A stretch of DNA of 64,000 bases from Phaeobacter gallaeciensis DSM 26640 (GCF_000511385.1 NC_023137.1:3479001-3543000); one strand, 5' to 3'. Positions 8,491-18,401 are shown, counted from the first letter of the stretch. Numbers and translations are program-made. The notes: generated from the sequence alone by a model not told the origin.

Positions 8491-10491
8491 TCAATCTCCC
8501 GCCGCGCGCCCGCGCAGGGCAACAATCCCACGCGGCCTGAATTGAATGAAGATAATGATCAACACGATCATGTAGGTCTGCGCAGCAAGCGTATTGGAGG
8601 GGTTGAGCCATTCGATCCCCTTCTGGGAGAAGCCAATCATCACAGCGCCCGCCAGGGTCCCCCAGATACTGCCGACCCCGCCGACAACCACCGTCATGAA
8701 ACTCTGCACGATGTAATCGTTGCCCAGCTCCGATGTGACCTTCGCAAACAATCCGATCGCCACGCCCGCAATCCCCGCAATGCCTGACCCCAGACCAAAG
8801 GTAAGCATATTCACACGGTCCGGATTGATTCCCATTGAGGCCGCCATAGTGCGGTTCTGTGTTACTGCCCGTGTTTCTAATCCCAGGCGTGTGCGACGGA
8901 TGATGAACAAAAGCAGCGCGAGAAAGCCCAGCGCGAGACCAAAAATCGCAATGCGGATATAGCTGATCGACACCACATCATTCACGATCCACGCGCCATC
9001 GAGCCAGCCCGGTGCGGTCAGCGGACGCGCTTGTGTGCCAAAGGTGTTCTTGGCCAGCTGTTGCAGCGCAATCGAAATGCCGAAAGTAGCGAGCAGTGTT
9101 TCCAGAGGGCGGTCGTAGAGCCATCGGATCACCAACCGCTCCATCGCAATCCCCGCACCAAAGGTGACAGAAAACGCAGCGGGGATCGCCACCAGAATGG
9201 AAAGCGTGTGATCCGGGATCACCAGCTGGATCACGTAACCAGTGTAGGCGCCCATCATGATGAACTCACCATGCGCCATATTGATAACCCCCATCACGCC
9301 AAAGGTGATCGCCAACCCAATGGCTGCGAGGAAATAAATGGAAGCCAGCGATATTGCATCCAATGCCAGATCCGCCGCCTTATGGAAGGCAACCTTGCGG
9401 TTGCTCCGTGCCAGCGCCGTCTCCGCTGCATTGGTCACGGCAGAAGAGGCCTCATTATAGATATCGACAAACCGGTAACGGGCAACAGTGTCGGCCATTT
9501 CCGGCAATGTGGGACCAAGACGCACCACCCCTGCCGCAGCCAGCTTGCCATATGCACTCCGCCGCGTGGCCATATCCGAGAGTTGCGCCAGAGGAATTCC
9601 TGCCACACGCCCGTCAACAATATGTGCCTCTAGCGCCTGTCTGATCTCGTCGCTTTGCAACTGCGGTTCGGCGAACCCTCTGGCAACCAACACAGCATAG
9701 GCGTCGGCTTGGCTAAAGTCCTGACCGATACGACGTTCTGCCGCGACATTTCCTGTTGCTAGCTCTCCCTCAGGAAGAATCTGCAACGAGGTGTCCAGCA
9801 GCGGGTTCAGGGCCGCGCGCACATCAACACCCAGATCGCCCGACATGTCTTCGATTGCGGCGACACGGGCCTTGGGATCATTGTCAAATCGGATGGTCAG
9901 CAAGCGCTCCTGACGCTGCTTTAAAACGCGCAGGTCCTCGTCGGCTTCGCTGAGGATCGACGCCCGCAGAGGCTCCAGCGCTTTTGCCGACGGATCCCGC
10001 CCAATTGAGGTGACCGCAGCCCTGCGGATCGCAGCCACCGGATCGTTCAGTTGGAACCGTACAAGAGCGGTGCCAATCAGGGCGCGCACGCCAGAATTGG
10101 GTTTGATCTGTTTGAGATCTGCTGTGCCAACAACCCCGACCACAGCTCCACTGTCCAGATCCGTCAGTTCATAACGACTATCTCCCCTCGTATCGCCCCG
10201 AAAGAAAAGCCCATCCGACTTGCGCATGACCAGTTTTTTGCTCTGCCACAGCTGCAAAAGCGTCTGCACCTCGTCCAAACCACTCTGCGCGACCGCATCA
10301 ATGGCGGGTTGAATTGTCCGCCGTGAACTGGCGGTGATAAGGTCAGACTGTGACTGAAGAAGTTGCTGAAGGGGCGCATTTGACGTCGTTGATACCTCGG
10401 TTTGAGGCAACTCCAACGTCGGCATCGTCTGGGCCATGGCAGCAAGGCAGCCCCACAGGACAAGCAGACCAGCGGCAAAAAACCGTGTCAT
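8491..10491 (-). CDS. urtB: Urea ABC transporter permease UrtB with large N-terminal periplasmic domain
   Basis: About 666 residues. An N-terminal signal-like segment (FFAAGLLVLWGCLAAMAQ) is followed by about 340 hydrophilic residues with HEAT/armadillo-like helical composition (repeated RAAxxxI, DxxxxVRAAL patterns). A LivH-type permease domain follows, with the conserved GVMGVINMAHGEF segment and a C-terminal GGVGSIWGTLAGA. Core LivH permeases are about 300 residues, so more than half of this protein is extra; long UrtB forms are known in Proteobacteria. The start is uncertain: ATGs at 10491, 10503 and 10509 are all in frame and none has a strong ribosome site. The gene is 70 bases after urtA. 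Confidence 0.88.
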   Translation of the reverse strand: MTRFFAAGLLVLWGCLAAMAQTMPTLELPQTEVSTTSNAPLQQLLQSQSDLITASSRRTIQPAIDAVAQSGLDEVQTLLQLWQSKKLVMRKSDGLFFRGDTRGDSRYELTDLDSGAVVGVVGTADLKQIKPNSGVRALIGTALVRFQLNDPVAAIRRAAVTSIGRDPSAKALEPLRASILSEADEDLRVLKQRQERLLTIRFDNDPKARVAAIEDMSGDLGVDVRAALNPLLDTSLQILPEGELATGNVAAERRIGQDFSQADAYAVLVARGFAEPQLQSDEIRQALEAHIVDGRVAGIPLAQLSDMATRRSAYGKLAAAGVVRLGPTLPEMADTVARYRFVDIYNEASSAVTNAAETALARSNRKVAFHKAADLALDAISLASIYFLAAIGLAITFGVMGVINMAHGEFIMMGAYTGYVIQLVIPDHTLSILVAIPAAFSVTFGAGIAMERLVIRWLYDRPLETLLATFGISIALQQLAKNTFGTQARPLTAPGWLDGAWIVNDVVSISYIRIAIFGLALGFLALLLFIIRRTRLGLETRAVTQNRTMAASMGINPDRVNMLTFGLGSGIAGIAGVAIGLFAKVTSELGNDYIVQSFMTVVVGGVGSIWGTLAGAVMIGFSQKGIEWLNPSNTLAAQTYMIVLIIIFIQFRPRGIVALRGRAAGD

Positions 10492-10561
10492 AATAGAGGT
10501 CATTTCCATTGAAAGAGAGCAAGTTGGAAGGGGTGCCCCCCTTCCTTTGGTTCCTGCGAAA

Positions 10562-11857
10562 TCAGTAGTTGGACAATGTCTGTACGCAGCTCTTGGTCTC
10601 GGTATTGTACATTCCGCAGCCAAGATCCTTCCAGTCCGAGGTCAAAACCGCAGATTCAGGAAGAAAATCCGTCCAAGCATCACCGGGCACCTCTTCGGTC
10701 TGGCTGATGATATCGAATTGGCCGTTGTCCAGAATTTCGCCAATCAGAACCGGCTTGGCGAGGTGATGGTTAGGCAGCATGACAGCTGTACCGCCTGTCA
10801 GGTTCGGAAACTCCTGCCCATACATCGCAGTTCGTACAGCATCGACATCAGTGCTGCCCGCTTCTGTGGCAGCATTCACCCACATATTGAAACCGATGTA
10901 GTGGGCTTCCATGGGGTCATTCGTGACGCGTGCATCACCCATGCGCGCCTTCCATTTCTCCACAAAAGCGCTGTTGGCCTCTCCATCAGCGGACTGGAAG
11001 TAATTCCAAGCGGCCAGATGTCCGACAAGGTTGGAGGTATCCAGGCCCGACAGCTCTTCCTCACCCACGGAGAAGGCCACCACAGGGATATCATCCGCAC
11101 TGATACCAGCCGCCGCCAGTTCCTTATAAAAGCCGATGTTCGCATCGCCATTAATGGTGGAGATCACGCCAACTTTCTTACCGTCCGCGCCCAAGGCAAC
11201 GACATCCGCGACAATCTTTGACCAATCGGAATGACCGAACGGTGTGTAGTTCACAAAGATATCGCTCTCCGCGACCCCCTTCTGGTCCAGGTAACTGGCT
11301 AGAATATTGTTGGTCGTCCGCGGATAGACGTAATCTGTGCCGAGCAACGCAAACTTCTCAACACCAAGCTCTTCCAGGAAATAATCCGTTGCCGGGATCG
11401 CCTGCTGGTTCGGTGCCGCGCCCGTATAGAACACATTACGCGAGCTTTCCTCACCCTCATATTGCACCGGGTAAAACAGCAGACCGTTCAACTCTTCGAT
11501 CACTGGCAACACTGACTTCCGGCTTACCGAGGTCCAGTTGCCAAAAATCACATCCACCTCGTGCACGCTTAGCAGTTCACGGGCTTTCTCCGCAAACAGC
11601 GGCCAGTTCGACGCAGGATCAACGACAACCGGCTCCAGCTCACATCCCAGCACGCCACCCTTGGCGTTCTGCTCTTCGAGCAGCATCAGCATGGTATCCT
11701 TCAGAGTCGTTTCAGAGATTGCCATCGTACCGGACAACGAGTGCAGGACGCCCACCTTGATCGGGCAATCTGCAGCAAAGGCCCCGGTTCCAATCGTCGT
11801 CATCGCCAATGCCACAACGGTGGCCTTCGTTACCGAAACAGATTTTCGGGTGATCAT
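10562..11857 (-). CDS. urtA: Urea-binding periplasmic protein UrtA
   Basis: A 431-residue type I periplasmic binding protein (LivJ/FmdD-like). A signal peptide ends at about ...TTIGTGAFAA, and the mature protein begins DCPIKVGVLHSLSGTMAISE, the typical UrtA opening. The segment FYPVQYEGEESS is characteristic of UrtA and amide-binding relatives. I chose the ATG at 11857 because a strong AGGAGAG ribosome site precedes it and the signal peptide starts there. It leads the urtABCDE operon and delivers urea to UrtBC. The divergent urease operon starts about 360 bases away, so urea uptake and hydrolysis share one regulatory region. Confidence 0.95.
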   Translation of the reverse strand: MITRKSVSVTKATVVALAMTTIGTGAFAADCPIKVGVLHSLSGTMAISETTLKDTMLMLLEEQNAKGGVLGCELEPVVVDPASNWPLFAEKARELLSVHEVDVIFGNWTSVSRKSVLPVIEELNGLLFYPVQYEGEESSRNVFYTGAAPNQQAIPATDYFLEELGVEKFALLGTDYVYPRTTNNILASYLDQKGVAESDIFVNYTPFGHSDWSKIVADVVALGADGKKVGVISTINGDANIGFYKELAAAGISADDIPVVAFSVGEEELSGLDTSNLVGHLAAWNYFQSADGEANSAFVEKWKARMGDARVTNDPMEAHYIGFNMWVNAATEAGSTDVDAVRTAMYGQEFPNLTGGTAVMLPNHHLAKPVLIGEILDNGQFDIISQTEEVPGDAWTDFLPESAVLTSDWKDLGCGMYNTETKSCVQTLSNY

Positions 11858-12214
11858 ATAGTCTCTCCTCGCCGGAACGACGGTGGATCCCTTGCGCCGG
11901 GGCGCCGGATTTCCTACCTGTACCGGGCAGCTTCGTGTTGCATCCGTGTGGCGGCTGGCGAGATCGCAAATTCCTCCGGTCGTCACACATCCACAGTCTC
12001 TCTGGGTCATGCCCTTGTGGATGGACCCAGCATTCTGCATCGCAGAAAATTTCGCAAACGCGTCGAGAAAATCACGTAGCGCCAACCATGTGCGCGCCTG
12101 TTTTTTCATCATCAATCCAGCAATTGGCCTCTATTTTGCGCAGGGCTTGGCGCAGAATGCCGAATAGCTCGCTTTGCGCTGGCGGTGGGTCTGCGCTGTG
12201 ATGAAATCAGCGGC
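11858..12214. promoter_or_regulatory. Divergent regulatory region between urtA and ureD
   Basis: About 357 bases with no supported gene. It must hold the back-to-back promoters of the urea transporter (minus) and the urease operon (plus). A sequence at 12124-12139 fits the sigma-54 GG-N10-GC pattern on the plus strand (see separate entry). Confidence 0.6.
12124..12139 (+). promoter_or_regulatory. Candidate sigma-54 (-24/-12) promoter of the urease operon
   Basis: TTGGCCTCTATTTTGC has the invariant GG and GC at the correct 10-base spacing and the TTGC half, but only partly matches the TGGCAC half. It points toward ureD about 75 bases downstream. Nitrogen control of urease through RpoN/NtrC is known in other bacteria; its use here is inference. 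Confidence 0.3.
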
Positions 12215-13129
12215 ATGACGCCCAGACCTTCATCTCAACGCCAGCAATCGTCTTGGCCCGACCATGCCTGTGAACTGCCTGTAACCCGGTACCAGCAAGC
12301 CAAAACAGCGCCTGCCGCATCAATACAATCAGCTCCCCCACGCGCCGTTGGAGATATCTCAGTCTCAACCAAGCGGCGTGGCAGCGCATCAGTCCTGGCC
12401 GACCTCCGGCAGGTTGGATCGCTGAAGCTCTTGTTTCCGCGTACCAGTGACACTGCGCTGCAGGGAGTGATCGTCAATACCGCAGGCGGTGTGACAGGTG
12501 GTGATAAACTCAATCTGAATGCCACTGCCCGCGCCGGGACATCACTGACACTCACCACCCAGGCCGCCGAACGCGCCTATCGTGCGCAGCCCGGACAGAT
12601 GGGCATGGTCCGCAACGCGCTCAGCGTTGAACCCCGGGCCAGCCTCGCTTGGCTTCCTCAGGAAACAATCCTGTTTCAGGACTGCAACCTGGACCGAAGC
12701 CTCACCGTTGATCTGAACGCACACTCCCGCCTTTTGTTGTGTGAAACGCTGGTATTTGGGCGGGCCGCCATGGGCGAGAAACTAACCAAAGCCCACCTTA
12801 ATGATCGCATCGACATTCGTCGCGCCGGGCACCCCCTGTTCCTGGATACGATACGTCTGCAGGGCGATGTCGCCGCACATCTGGCCAAACCTGCAACGGC
12901 CGGTGGCGCAGGCGCCATTGCGACTCTGGTATATGTCGCGCCCGATGCCCAAGGCAGGCTTGCTCCTTTACGTGCACAACTCGGCCCTACTGCCGGTGCC
13001 AGCCTAATCGGCGATGATCTTTTGATCCTGCGTGCCCTCGCTCCCGACAGTTTTGCCTTGCGCCAGTTACTGCTGCCGATCCTCAGCAATCTGCACGGCG
13101 CCCCTCTTCCCCGACCCTGGATGATCTGA
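12215..13129 (+). CDS. ureD: Urease accessory protein UreD
   Basis: A protein of about 304 residues with the UreD pattern: [26 protein letters not shown] in the middle and a [10 protein letters not shown] segment ([14 protein letters not shown]) near residue 140. UreD binds apo-urease and forms the scaffold and channel through which UreF/UreG insert nickel. The frame stays open to a GTG at 12185; I prefer the ATG at 12215, but the first 40 or so residues are poorly conserved in this family and the true start may be further in. It opens the ureDA-orf-BCEFG operon, and ureA begins two bases after its stop. Confidence 0.92.
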   Translation: MTPRPSSQRQQSSWPDHACELPVTRYQQAKTAPAASIQSAPPRAVGDISVSTKRRGSASVLADLRQVGSLKLLFPRTSDTALQGVIVNTAGGVTGGDKLNLNATARAGTSLTLTTQAAERAYRAQPGQMGMVRNALSVEPRASLAWLPQETILFQDCNLDRSLTVDLNAHSRLLLCETLVFGRAAMGEKLTKAHLNDRIDIRRAGHPLFLDTIRLQGDVAAHLAKPATAGGAGAIATLVYVAPDAQGRLAPLRAQLGPTAGASLIGDDLLILRALAPDSFALRQLLLPILSNLHGAPLPRPWMI

Positions 13130-13130
13130 C

Positions 13131-13433
13131 ATGAATCTGACCCCACGTGAAAAAGACAAGCTTTTGATTTCCATGGCCGCAGAGGTGGCCCGGCGGCGCC
13201 TCTCGCGCGGTGTAAAACTGAACCATCCCGAAGCCATAGCGCTGATAACAGACGCGGTGGTCGAGGGGGCACGCGACGGTAGATCCGTCGCGGACATGAT
13301 GGAAGCGGGCGCACAGGTCATCACTCGCGACGACTGTATGACGGGCGTTGCCGAGATGATCCACGACATCCAGGTCGAAGCGACCTTCCGCGATGGAACC
13401 AAGCTTGTCACCGTCCACAACCCCATTCGCTGA
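13131..13433 (+). CDS. ureA: Urease gamma subunit UreA
   Basis: A 100-residue protein of exactly the usual length. It starts [13 protein letters not shown] and contains [18 protein letters not shown] and the terminal VTVHNPIR, all hallmarks of the gamma subunit. It assembles with UreB and UreC into the (alpha-beta-gamma)3 urease trimer in the cytoplasm. It follows ureD by one base and precedes a small unannotated-type ORF that separates it from ureB. Confidence 0.97.
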   Translation: MNLTPREKDKLLISMAAEVARRRLSRGVKLNHPEAIALITDAVVEGARDGRSVADMMEAGAQVITRDDCMTGVAEMIHDIQVEATFRDGTKLVTVHNPIR

Positions 13434-13457
13434 TCCACATTCAGGAGATCTAAACCC

Positions 13458-13625
13458 ATGACACTACGCCCTGCATTGTTCTCTCTCTTGCTACTGATCG
13501 GCAGCCCTGCCCTCGCCCATAGCGGCGCACATATTCACCCCCACGGCGCGGAGACATGGCTTCTGGCAGCCTTACTCGCGACCGTGGTCATTGGCTGTGC
13601 AAGCCTTCTGTGGCGACGCAAATGA
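13458..13625 (+). CDS. Small His-rich membrane peptide between ureA and ureB
   Basis: A 55-residue ORF (ATG 13458, TGA 13623-13625). It has a signal-like hydrophobic N-terminus (residues 3-20, ending SPALA), then a short His-rich loop [10 protein letters not shown] (residues 21-30). A second hydrophobic helix (about 34-52) follows, with a basic end WRRK. It begins after a GGAGATC ribosome site, and its stop overlaps the ureB ATG as ATGA, so it is built into the operon. I do not recognise a family. The topology and four His residues suggest a membrane peptide that handles nickel at the periplasmic face. It is loosely reminiscent of the His-rich start of HupE/UreJ nickel permeases but far too short to be one. 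Function is inference. Confidence 0.6.
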   Translation: MTLRPALFSLLLLIGSPALAHSGAHIHPHGAETWLLAALLATVVIGCASLLWRRK

Positions 13626-13927
13626 TCGCCGGCGAACTCTTCCCCGCTTCGGGCCATCTGGAGCAGAACCCGGATCGCCCCGTTACCCGTCTGATGGTTG
13701 CAAACACCGGCGATCGACCGGTTCAAGTAGGATCGCACTACCACTTTGCCGAGGCAAACCCGGCGCTCGACTTTGACAGGGATGCCGCACGCGGCCAGCG
13801 TCTTGATATTGCAGCGGGCACAGCCGTGCGGTTCGAACCAGGCCAGCGCCGCGAAGTGCAGCTGATCCCGATATCCGGCGCACGGCGCATCTTTGGCTTC
13901 AACGCCGCCATCATGGGAGACCTCTGA
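13622..13927 (+). CDS. ureB: Urease beta subunit UreB
   Basis: A 101-residue protein beginning [16 protein letters not shown]. It contains the conserved [18 protein letters not shown] and GTAVRFEPG segments of the beta subunit. The start at 13622 is fixed by homology and by the ATGA overlap with the preceding small ORF; the longer open frame upstream is spurious. The stop overlaps the ureC start as TGATG. Separate gamma and beta genes are the normal bacterial arrangement, unlike the fused Helicobacter form. Confidence 0.97.
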   Translation: MIAGELFPASGHLEQNPDRPVTRLMVANTGDRPVQVGSHYHFAEANPALDFDRDAARGQRLDIAAGTAVRFEPGQRREVQLIPISGARRIFGFNAAIMGDL

Positions 13928-15666
13928 TGCCTTCCCAAATCACACGCGCCGATTTTGCGGCAATGTTTGGCCCAACGGTGGGCGACCGCCTGCGTCTGGC
14001 AGACACTGATCTCATCATTGAGGTGGAGCGCGACCTGATCGCCGAAGCCAGCGGCGACGGCAAGGCGCTAAGCTATGGGGAAGAGGTGAAATTCGGCGGG
14101 GGCAAGGTGATCCGCGACGGCATGGGCCAATCACAGGCCAGCCGCGCCGAGGGGGCGGTCGACACGGTCATCACCAATGCGCTGATCGTGGACCATAGCG
14201 GCATCTACAAGGCCGATGTCGGCCTGAAAGACGGGCGCATCGCTGCAATTGGCAAGGCAGGCAACCCGGACACACAACCCGGTGTCACGATCATCATCGG
14301 ACCGGGAACCGAAATCATCGCAGGAGAAGGACGGATCCTGACCGCAGGTGGTTTTGACAGCCACATCCACTTTATCTGCCCTCAACAGATCGAAGAGGCG
14401 CTGCATTCCGGGCTGACAACCATGCTGGGCGGCGGCACCGGACCAGCGCATGGGACCCTCGCCACGACCTGCACGCCGGGACCATGGCACATCGGACGTA
14501 TGCTGCAGGCGGCTGACGCCTTTCCCATGAACATGGCCTTTGCAGGCAAGGGCAACGCCTCTCAGCCCCGCGCACTGGAAGAGCAGATCACCGCAGGTGC
14601 CTGCGCGATGAAATTGCACGAAGACTGGGGGACCACCCCCGCTGCCATTGATTGCTGTCTCTCTGTCGCAGACGCGATGGACGTGCAGGTGATGATCCAC
14701 ACCGACACACTGAATGAATCTGGCTTTGTGGAACATACCGTTGCAGCGCTGAAGGGGCGCACCATCCATGCCTTCCATACCGAGGGCGCAGGTGGCGGTC
14801 ATGCGCCAGATATCATTAAAATCTGCGGAGAGGCACATGTTCTGCCCTCCTCCACCAATCCCACACGCCCGTTCACCGTCAACACCATCGAAGAGCATCT
14901 GGATATGCTGATGGTCTGTCATCACCTCGACAAATCGATCCCCGAAGACGTCGCTTTCGCTGAAAGCCGAATCCGCCGCGAAACCATCGCCGCAGAGGAT
15001 ATCCTGCATGATATGGGCGCCTTTTCGATCATCGCATCAGACAGTCAGGCCATGGGCCGTGTCGGCGAAGTCCTGATCCGCACCTGGCAAACTGCCGACA
15101 AGATGAAAAAGCAACGGGGGCGCCTGCCGGAAGAGACCGGCGAAAACGACAACTTCCGCGTCCGCCGCTATATTGCAAAATACACCATCAACCCCGCCAT
15201 TGCCCACGGTATTGCCCATGAGATCGGCAGTATCGAAGTCGGAAAACGGGCTGATCTTGTTTTGTGGGACCCGGCGTTCTTTGGCGTGAAGCCAGAGATG
15301 GTTCTACTTGGTGGATCTATCGCCATGGCGCAGATGGGCGATCCCAATGCCTCCATCCCCACACCACAGCCAGTCTATTCACGCCAGATGTTCGCGGCCT
15401 TCGGACGCTCGGTGGAAAACTCTTCCGTCACCTTTGTATCAGAGGCAGCAGAAGCAGGCGGAATTGGCCAACACCTTGGCCTCGCCAAACAGACCTGCGC
15501 GGTCAGGAACACGCGCAACATTGGTAAATCTGATCTGAAACTCAACACCGCCCTGCCAGAGATCAAGGTCGACCCGGAAACCTATGAGGTCCGTGCAGAT
15601 GGCGAACTTCTGACCTGTGCCCCGGCCGACGACCTACCGATGGCGCAGCGCTATTTTCTATTCTGA
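13927..15666 (+). CDS. ureC: Urease alpha (catalytic) subunit UreC
   Basis: A 579-residue catalytic subunit that hydrolyses urea to ammonia and carbamate at a two-nickel site. All metal ligands are visible: His146 and His148 (SHIHF), the carbamylated Lys229 with His231 (MKLHEDWG), His258 (IHTDTLNE), His284 ([11 protein letters not shown]) and Asp372 (ASDSQAMGR). The mobile flap Cys331-His332-His333 is in place. It ends in the typical ...QRYFLF. It is about ten residues longer than the usual 567-570, from small N-terminal differences. The gene is in the middle of the ure operon, followed after 12 bases by ureE. Confidence 0.98.
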   Translation: MPSQITRADFAAMFGPTVGDRLRLADTDLIIEVERDLIAEASGDGKALSYGEEVKFGGGKVIRDGMGQSQASRAEGAVDTVITNALIVDHSGIYKADVGLKDGRIAAIGKAGNPDTQPGVTIIIGPGTEIIAGEGRILTAGGFDSHIHFICPQQIEEALHSGLTTMLGGGTGPAHGTLATTCTPGPWHIGRMLQAADAFPMNMAFAGKGNASQPRALEEQITAGACAMKLHEDWGTTPAAIDCCLSVADAMDVQVMIHTDTLNESGFVEHTVAALKGRTIHAFHTEGAGGGHAPDIIKICGEAHVLPSSTNPTRPFTVNTIEEHLDMLMVCHHLDKSIPEDVAFAESRIRRETIAAEDILHDMGAFSIIASDSQAMGRVGEVLIRTWQTADKMKKQRGRLPEETGENDNFRVRRYIAKYTINPAIAHGIAHEIGSIEVGKRADLVLWDPAFFGVKPEMVLLGGSIAMAQMGDPNASIPTPQPVYSRQMFAAFGRSVENSSVTFVSEAAEAGGIGQHLGLAKQTCAVRNTRNIGKSDLKLNTALPEIKVDPETYEVRADGELLTCAPADDLPMAQRYFLF

Positions 15667-15678
15667 CGGAGTTCTCGG

Positions 15679-16161
15679 ATGTCCCTCCCCCTAAGCCAAC
15701 ACAAAATCCATGCGCATGATACAGAAGACCAGATCACCCTAAGCTATGAGGATCGGTTCCTACGGCGCAAAGTACTGACCAGCGATAGCGGTCTGCGGTT
15801 TCTGGCCGATTTTCGATCTACGCAATCGCTTGATGCAGGGGACGCCTTTGTGCTGGAAGACGGACGCAAAATCGGTGTTCGCCCGGCAGATGAGGCGCTT
15901 CTGGAAGTGACAGGCGACCACATCCTCCGTCTGGCCTGGCATATTGGTAACCGTCACATGCCCTGCCAGATAGAGGCCAATCGCCTGCTGATCCAGCGCG
16001 ACCATGTAATCCGCGACATGCTACAGAAACTCGGTGCAGCATTGCGCGATGTAGTGGAGCCGTTCACCCCCGAGGGCGGAGCATACGGACATGGCCGCAC
16101 CTATAGCCATTCTCACTCTCATTCACATGACGACGGGCACGGGCACTCCCATGCCCACTGA
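15679..16161 (+). CDS. ureE: Urease nickel metallochaperone UreE
   Basis: A 160-residue UreE with the usual two-domain core. It ends in a His-rich tail (about residues 138-160) of alternating H/S/G, including [17 protein letters not shown], which binds several nickel ions. The segment AWHIGNRHMPCQIE contains the conserved dimer-interface His (GNRH). UreE hands nickel to UreG. The 3' end overlaps the ureF start by 11 bases. Confidence 0.95.
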   Translation: MSLPLSQHKIHAHDTEDQITLSYEDRFLRRKVLTSDSGLRFLADFRSTQSLDAGDAFVLEDGRKIGVRPADEALLEVTGDHILRLAWHIGNRHMPCQIEANRLLIQRDHVIRDMLQKLGAALRDVVEPFTPEGGAYGHGRTYSHSHSHSHDDGHGHSHAH

Positions 16162-16813
16162 TGCGCAATTGCTGACCCTGGCGCAGTGGTTTTCGCCCGG
16201 ATATCCGGTGGGTGCGTTCAGCTACTCGCACGGGTTGGAATGGGCCGTAACCTCCGCTGCGGTCAGTACAGCAACCGACTTGCAGGACTGGATCGCAACG
16301 GTTCTACGGAACGGCGGAGGCTGGTCTGATGCACTGTTCCTCGCTGCGACCTATCACGCCCCGTCTCCTGACGCCGTGGCGCAGATCGACGCTCAGTGCC
16401 GCGCCTATGCACCATCCCTGGAACGCCTGCGCGAAACCGACCTCCAGGGCGCGGCGTTTGGCCAGATCACCCGTAGCGTATGGCCGGAAACGGACCAGAA
16501 CGGCATACCCGCCAAACTCACTTACCCTGTCGCTGTCGGCTTTGCAGCAATCTGCTTTTCAATGCCCTTGCAAGCAACCATCGCGCTGTATCTGCAAGCC
16601 TTTGCCGCGAACCTTGTGGCGGCAGGTCAGCGCCTCGCCCCTATCGGGCAAAGCGCGGCGCAGGCAACCCTCCATGCCCTAGCACCGCTCTGCCAGGAAA
16701 TCGCAGAACAAACCCGCGATGGTGACCTACAGCGCCTGTCCTCTACCAGCTTCCTTGCCGACATTGCCGCAATGAAACACGAAACTCAGCATTCAAGGAT
16801 CTTTCGCACATGA
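16151..16813 (+). CDS. ureF: Urease accessory protein UreF
   Basis: A 220-residue all-helical protein with the family opening [24 protein letters not shown] (FPsGaFsYS-like) near residues 11-34. UreF bridges UreD and UreG during GTP-dependent nickel loading. I chose the ATG at 16151; the longer frame from 16091 lies inside ureE and has no family similarity. It overlaps ureE by 11 bases and ureG by four (ATGA). Confidence 0.93.
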   Translation: MPTDAQLLTLAQWFSPGYPVGAFSYSHGLEWAVTSAAVSTATDLQDWIATVLRNGGGWSDALFLAATYHAPSPDAVAQIDAQCRAYAPSLERLRETDLQGAAFGQITRSVWPETDQNGIPAKLTYPVAVGFAAICFSMPLQATIALYLQAFAANLVAAGQRLAPIGQSAAQATLHALAPLCQEIAEQTRDGDLQRLSSTSFLADIAAMKHETQHSRIFRT

Positions 16814-17424
16814 CCACTCTCAACGGGCCCCTGCGTATTGGAATTGGCGGACCGGTCGGCGCAGGCAAAACCACTCTGACTGCTGCGCTGAGCGAGGTTT
16901 TTCGCGACAGCCACTCCATCGCGGTGATCACCAATGACATCTACACACAGGAAGACGCCGAGGCGCTGATGCGCCAGCAGATCCTGCCACAAGACCGGAT
17001 TCTGGGAGTCGAAACCGGCGGCTGTCCCCATACCGCTATTCGCGAAGACGCGTCCATCAACCTTGGTGCTGTGGCCGAGCTGCGCGAACGCCATCCTGAT
17101 CTTGAACTCATCCTGATCGAAAGCGGTGGTGATAACCTATCGGCTACATTCAGCCCCGAGCTCGCCGATCTGACAATCTATGTGATTGATGTTGCCGCAG
17201 GAGAAGAAATCCCACGCAAAGGCGGTCCTGCAATCACTCGCTCGGACATTCTGATCATCAACAAAACAGATCTGGCGCCTCATGTCGGCGCGGATCTCTC
17301 AGTGATGGAGCGTGATGCGAAACGCATGCGAAACGAACGCCCCTTTATCTTTGCCAACCTAAAGGCCCGCGACGGTATCGACGCCATCCACACGCTGGTC
17401 TGCGACTTGGGTGGTCTCGACTAA
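16810..17424 (+). CDS. ureG: Urease accessory GTPase UreG
   Basis: A 204-residue SIMIBI-class GTPase. The P-loop GGPVGAGKT is at 13-21. The nickel-binding Cys72-Pro73-His74 motif sits within [30 protein letters not shown] and the guanine-specificity NKTD (IINKTDLA) complete the signature. GTP hydrolysis drives nickel transfer from UreE through UreF/UreD into UreABC. It is the last gene of the urease operon. Confidence 0.97.
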   Translation: MTTLNGPLRIGIGGPVGAGKTTLTAALSEVFRDSHSIAVITNDIYTQEDAEALMRQQILPQDRILGVETGGCPHTAIREDASINLGAVAELRERHPDLELILIESGGDNLSATFSPELADLTIYVIDVAAGEEIPRKGGPAITRSDILIINKTDLAPHVGADLSVMERDAKRMRNERPFIFANLKARDGIDAIHTLVCDLGGLD

Positions 17425-17753
17425 TGTAGCGAAGAGGTCCTTCACAAACCCAGTCACGCCGCCGGGCTTCAACCTGCGCATCTTTTTTGAAAGCTCGTCA
17501 CCGCCCCAGGTCAAGACGCAACATTCGCAAGCATAGGAGATCCGCACCAAGCGGACTTCGATGCGGCGGCCGCAGTCAAACCGGGCCATACACCGAAGTG
17601 TCATGCCGCAAGTGCCGGTCCGTCCTGAACGGTCCGGCATAACAGTGCTATTTGATCGGGCGGTTGGCGTTCCTGTCCGGCCTTCTCGGTTTTGATCGTG
17701 GCGCTTGGAATTCACATGTGAGCAAAGGTTGACATCGGAAAAGACCACAACAG
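17425..17753. other. 329-bp spacer after ureG with possible small Cys-rich ORF
   Basis: No confident gene. On the minus strand a frame from ATG 17604 to stop at 17359 would encode 81 residues beginning MTLRCMARFDCGRRIEVRLV and containing ACECCVLTW, a zinc-ribbon-like cysteine spacing. Its last 22 codons overlap ureG antisense, however, and I recognise no family. A hairpin at 17613-17639 (TGCCGGTCCGT / ACGGTCCGGCA, one mismatch, 5-base loop) lies just upstream of that ATG. A remnant of a degraded gene is as likely as a live one. Confidence 0.3.
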
Positions 17754-18401
17754 TCAACGAACAAGAACAGGCGCCACAAGGTCCGCAATGCGACCTGACC
17801 CGCGCCGGGACGGGTGAACGCGATCCCTGGAGAAAAGCGAGAGATCGTCAGGTCGGAACACCGAATCCAAGTCCAAAACGGTCACCCCCTGATCTGCTGC
17901 CGCCATGCGATCCAAGCGCCTCTCCAATATCCGGTATGGCGCAACACAGGTTGTCCCAGCGTATCGCGGAGCAGTGTAGTAATCCAACCAGACCACGCGG
18001 GGTCCACGGCGGCGCAGTTCTGCGACCAGCTCAGGAATTGCCCCCCTCGTTCCGCTCTCAGAGATCAGCCGATCAAGCACGTTGTCGCAGACCCTGCAGC
18101 TACATCCGCTTCCGCTCAGGTCATTGGCGCCGCCGTTCAACACCACCCAATCTGCTTCAACTTCGTTCAGCTGAGAGGGAATATTCAACGCCCCACCACC
18201 CCCGATAAGCCGTGCAAATGACAGCGAGACATCGCCCACCGGCTCTCTGAGGCGCCTCTCCAGCTCATCTGCTACCGCCCCACCACCGCTGCGGTTCCAG
18301 GCCATGATAGAGTCCCCAGCCACAACGATACGCGCTTCATCGGGCACGCTCCGCCCACAAGCACAAAGCAGCAGAATGCTCAAAATCATCAAGTGTTTCA
18401 T
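17754..18401 (-). CDS. SGNH-family hydrolase, putative lipoprotein
   Basis: A 215-residue protein with a lipoprotein signal (MKHLMILSILLLCAC, lipidation at Cys15). The SGNH blocks follow: GDSIM (block I Ser at about 32), GGANDLSG (block III with Asn) and DRVHPSRRG (block V Asp-x-x-His) near residue 195. Such enzymes are esterases, acyl hydrolases or GDSL-type deacylases acting in the periplasm or at the outer membrane. The substrate is not evident. It is monocistronic, followed by the spacer after ureG and preceded by about 110 bases before tonB. Confidence 0.75.
   Translation of the reverse strand: MKHLMILSILLLCACGRSVPDEARIVVAGDSIMAWNRSGGGAVADELERRLREPVGDVSLSFARLIGGGGALNIPSQLNEVEADWVVLNGGANDLSGSGCSCRVCDNVLDRLISESGTRGAIPELVAELRRRGPRVVWLDYYTAPRYAGTTCVAPYRILERRLDRMAAADQGVTVLDLDSVFRPDDLSLFSRDRVHPSRRGSGRIADLVAPVLVR

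Noticed and set aside
14131..15009. 292-codon minus-strand frame opposite ureC
   Set aside because: Antisense to a catalytic subunit with all ligands intact; no recognisable motif.
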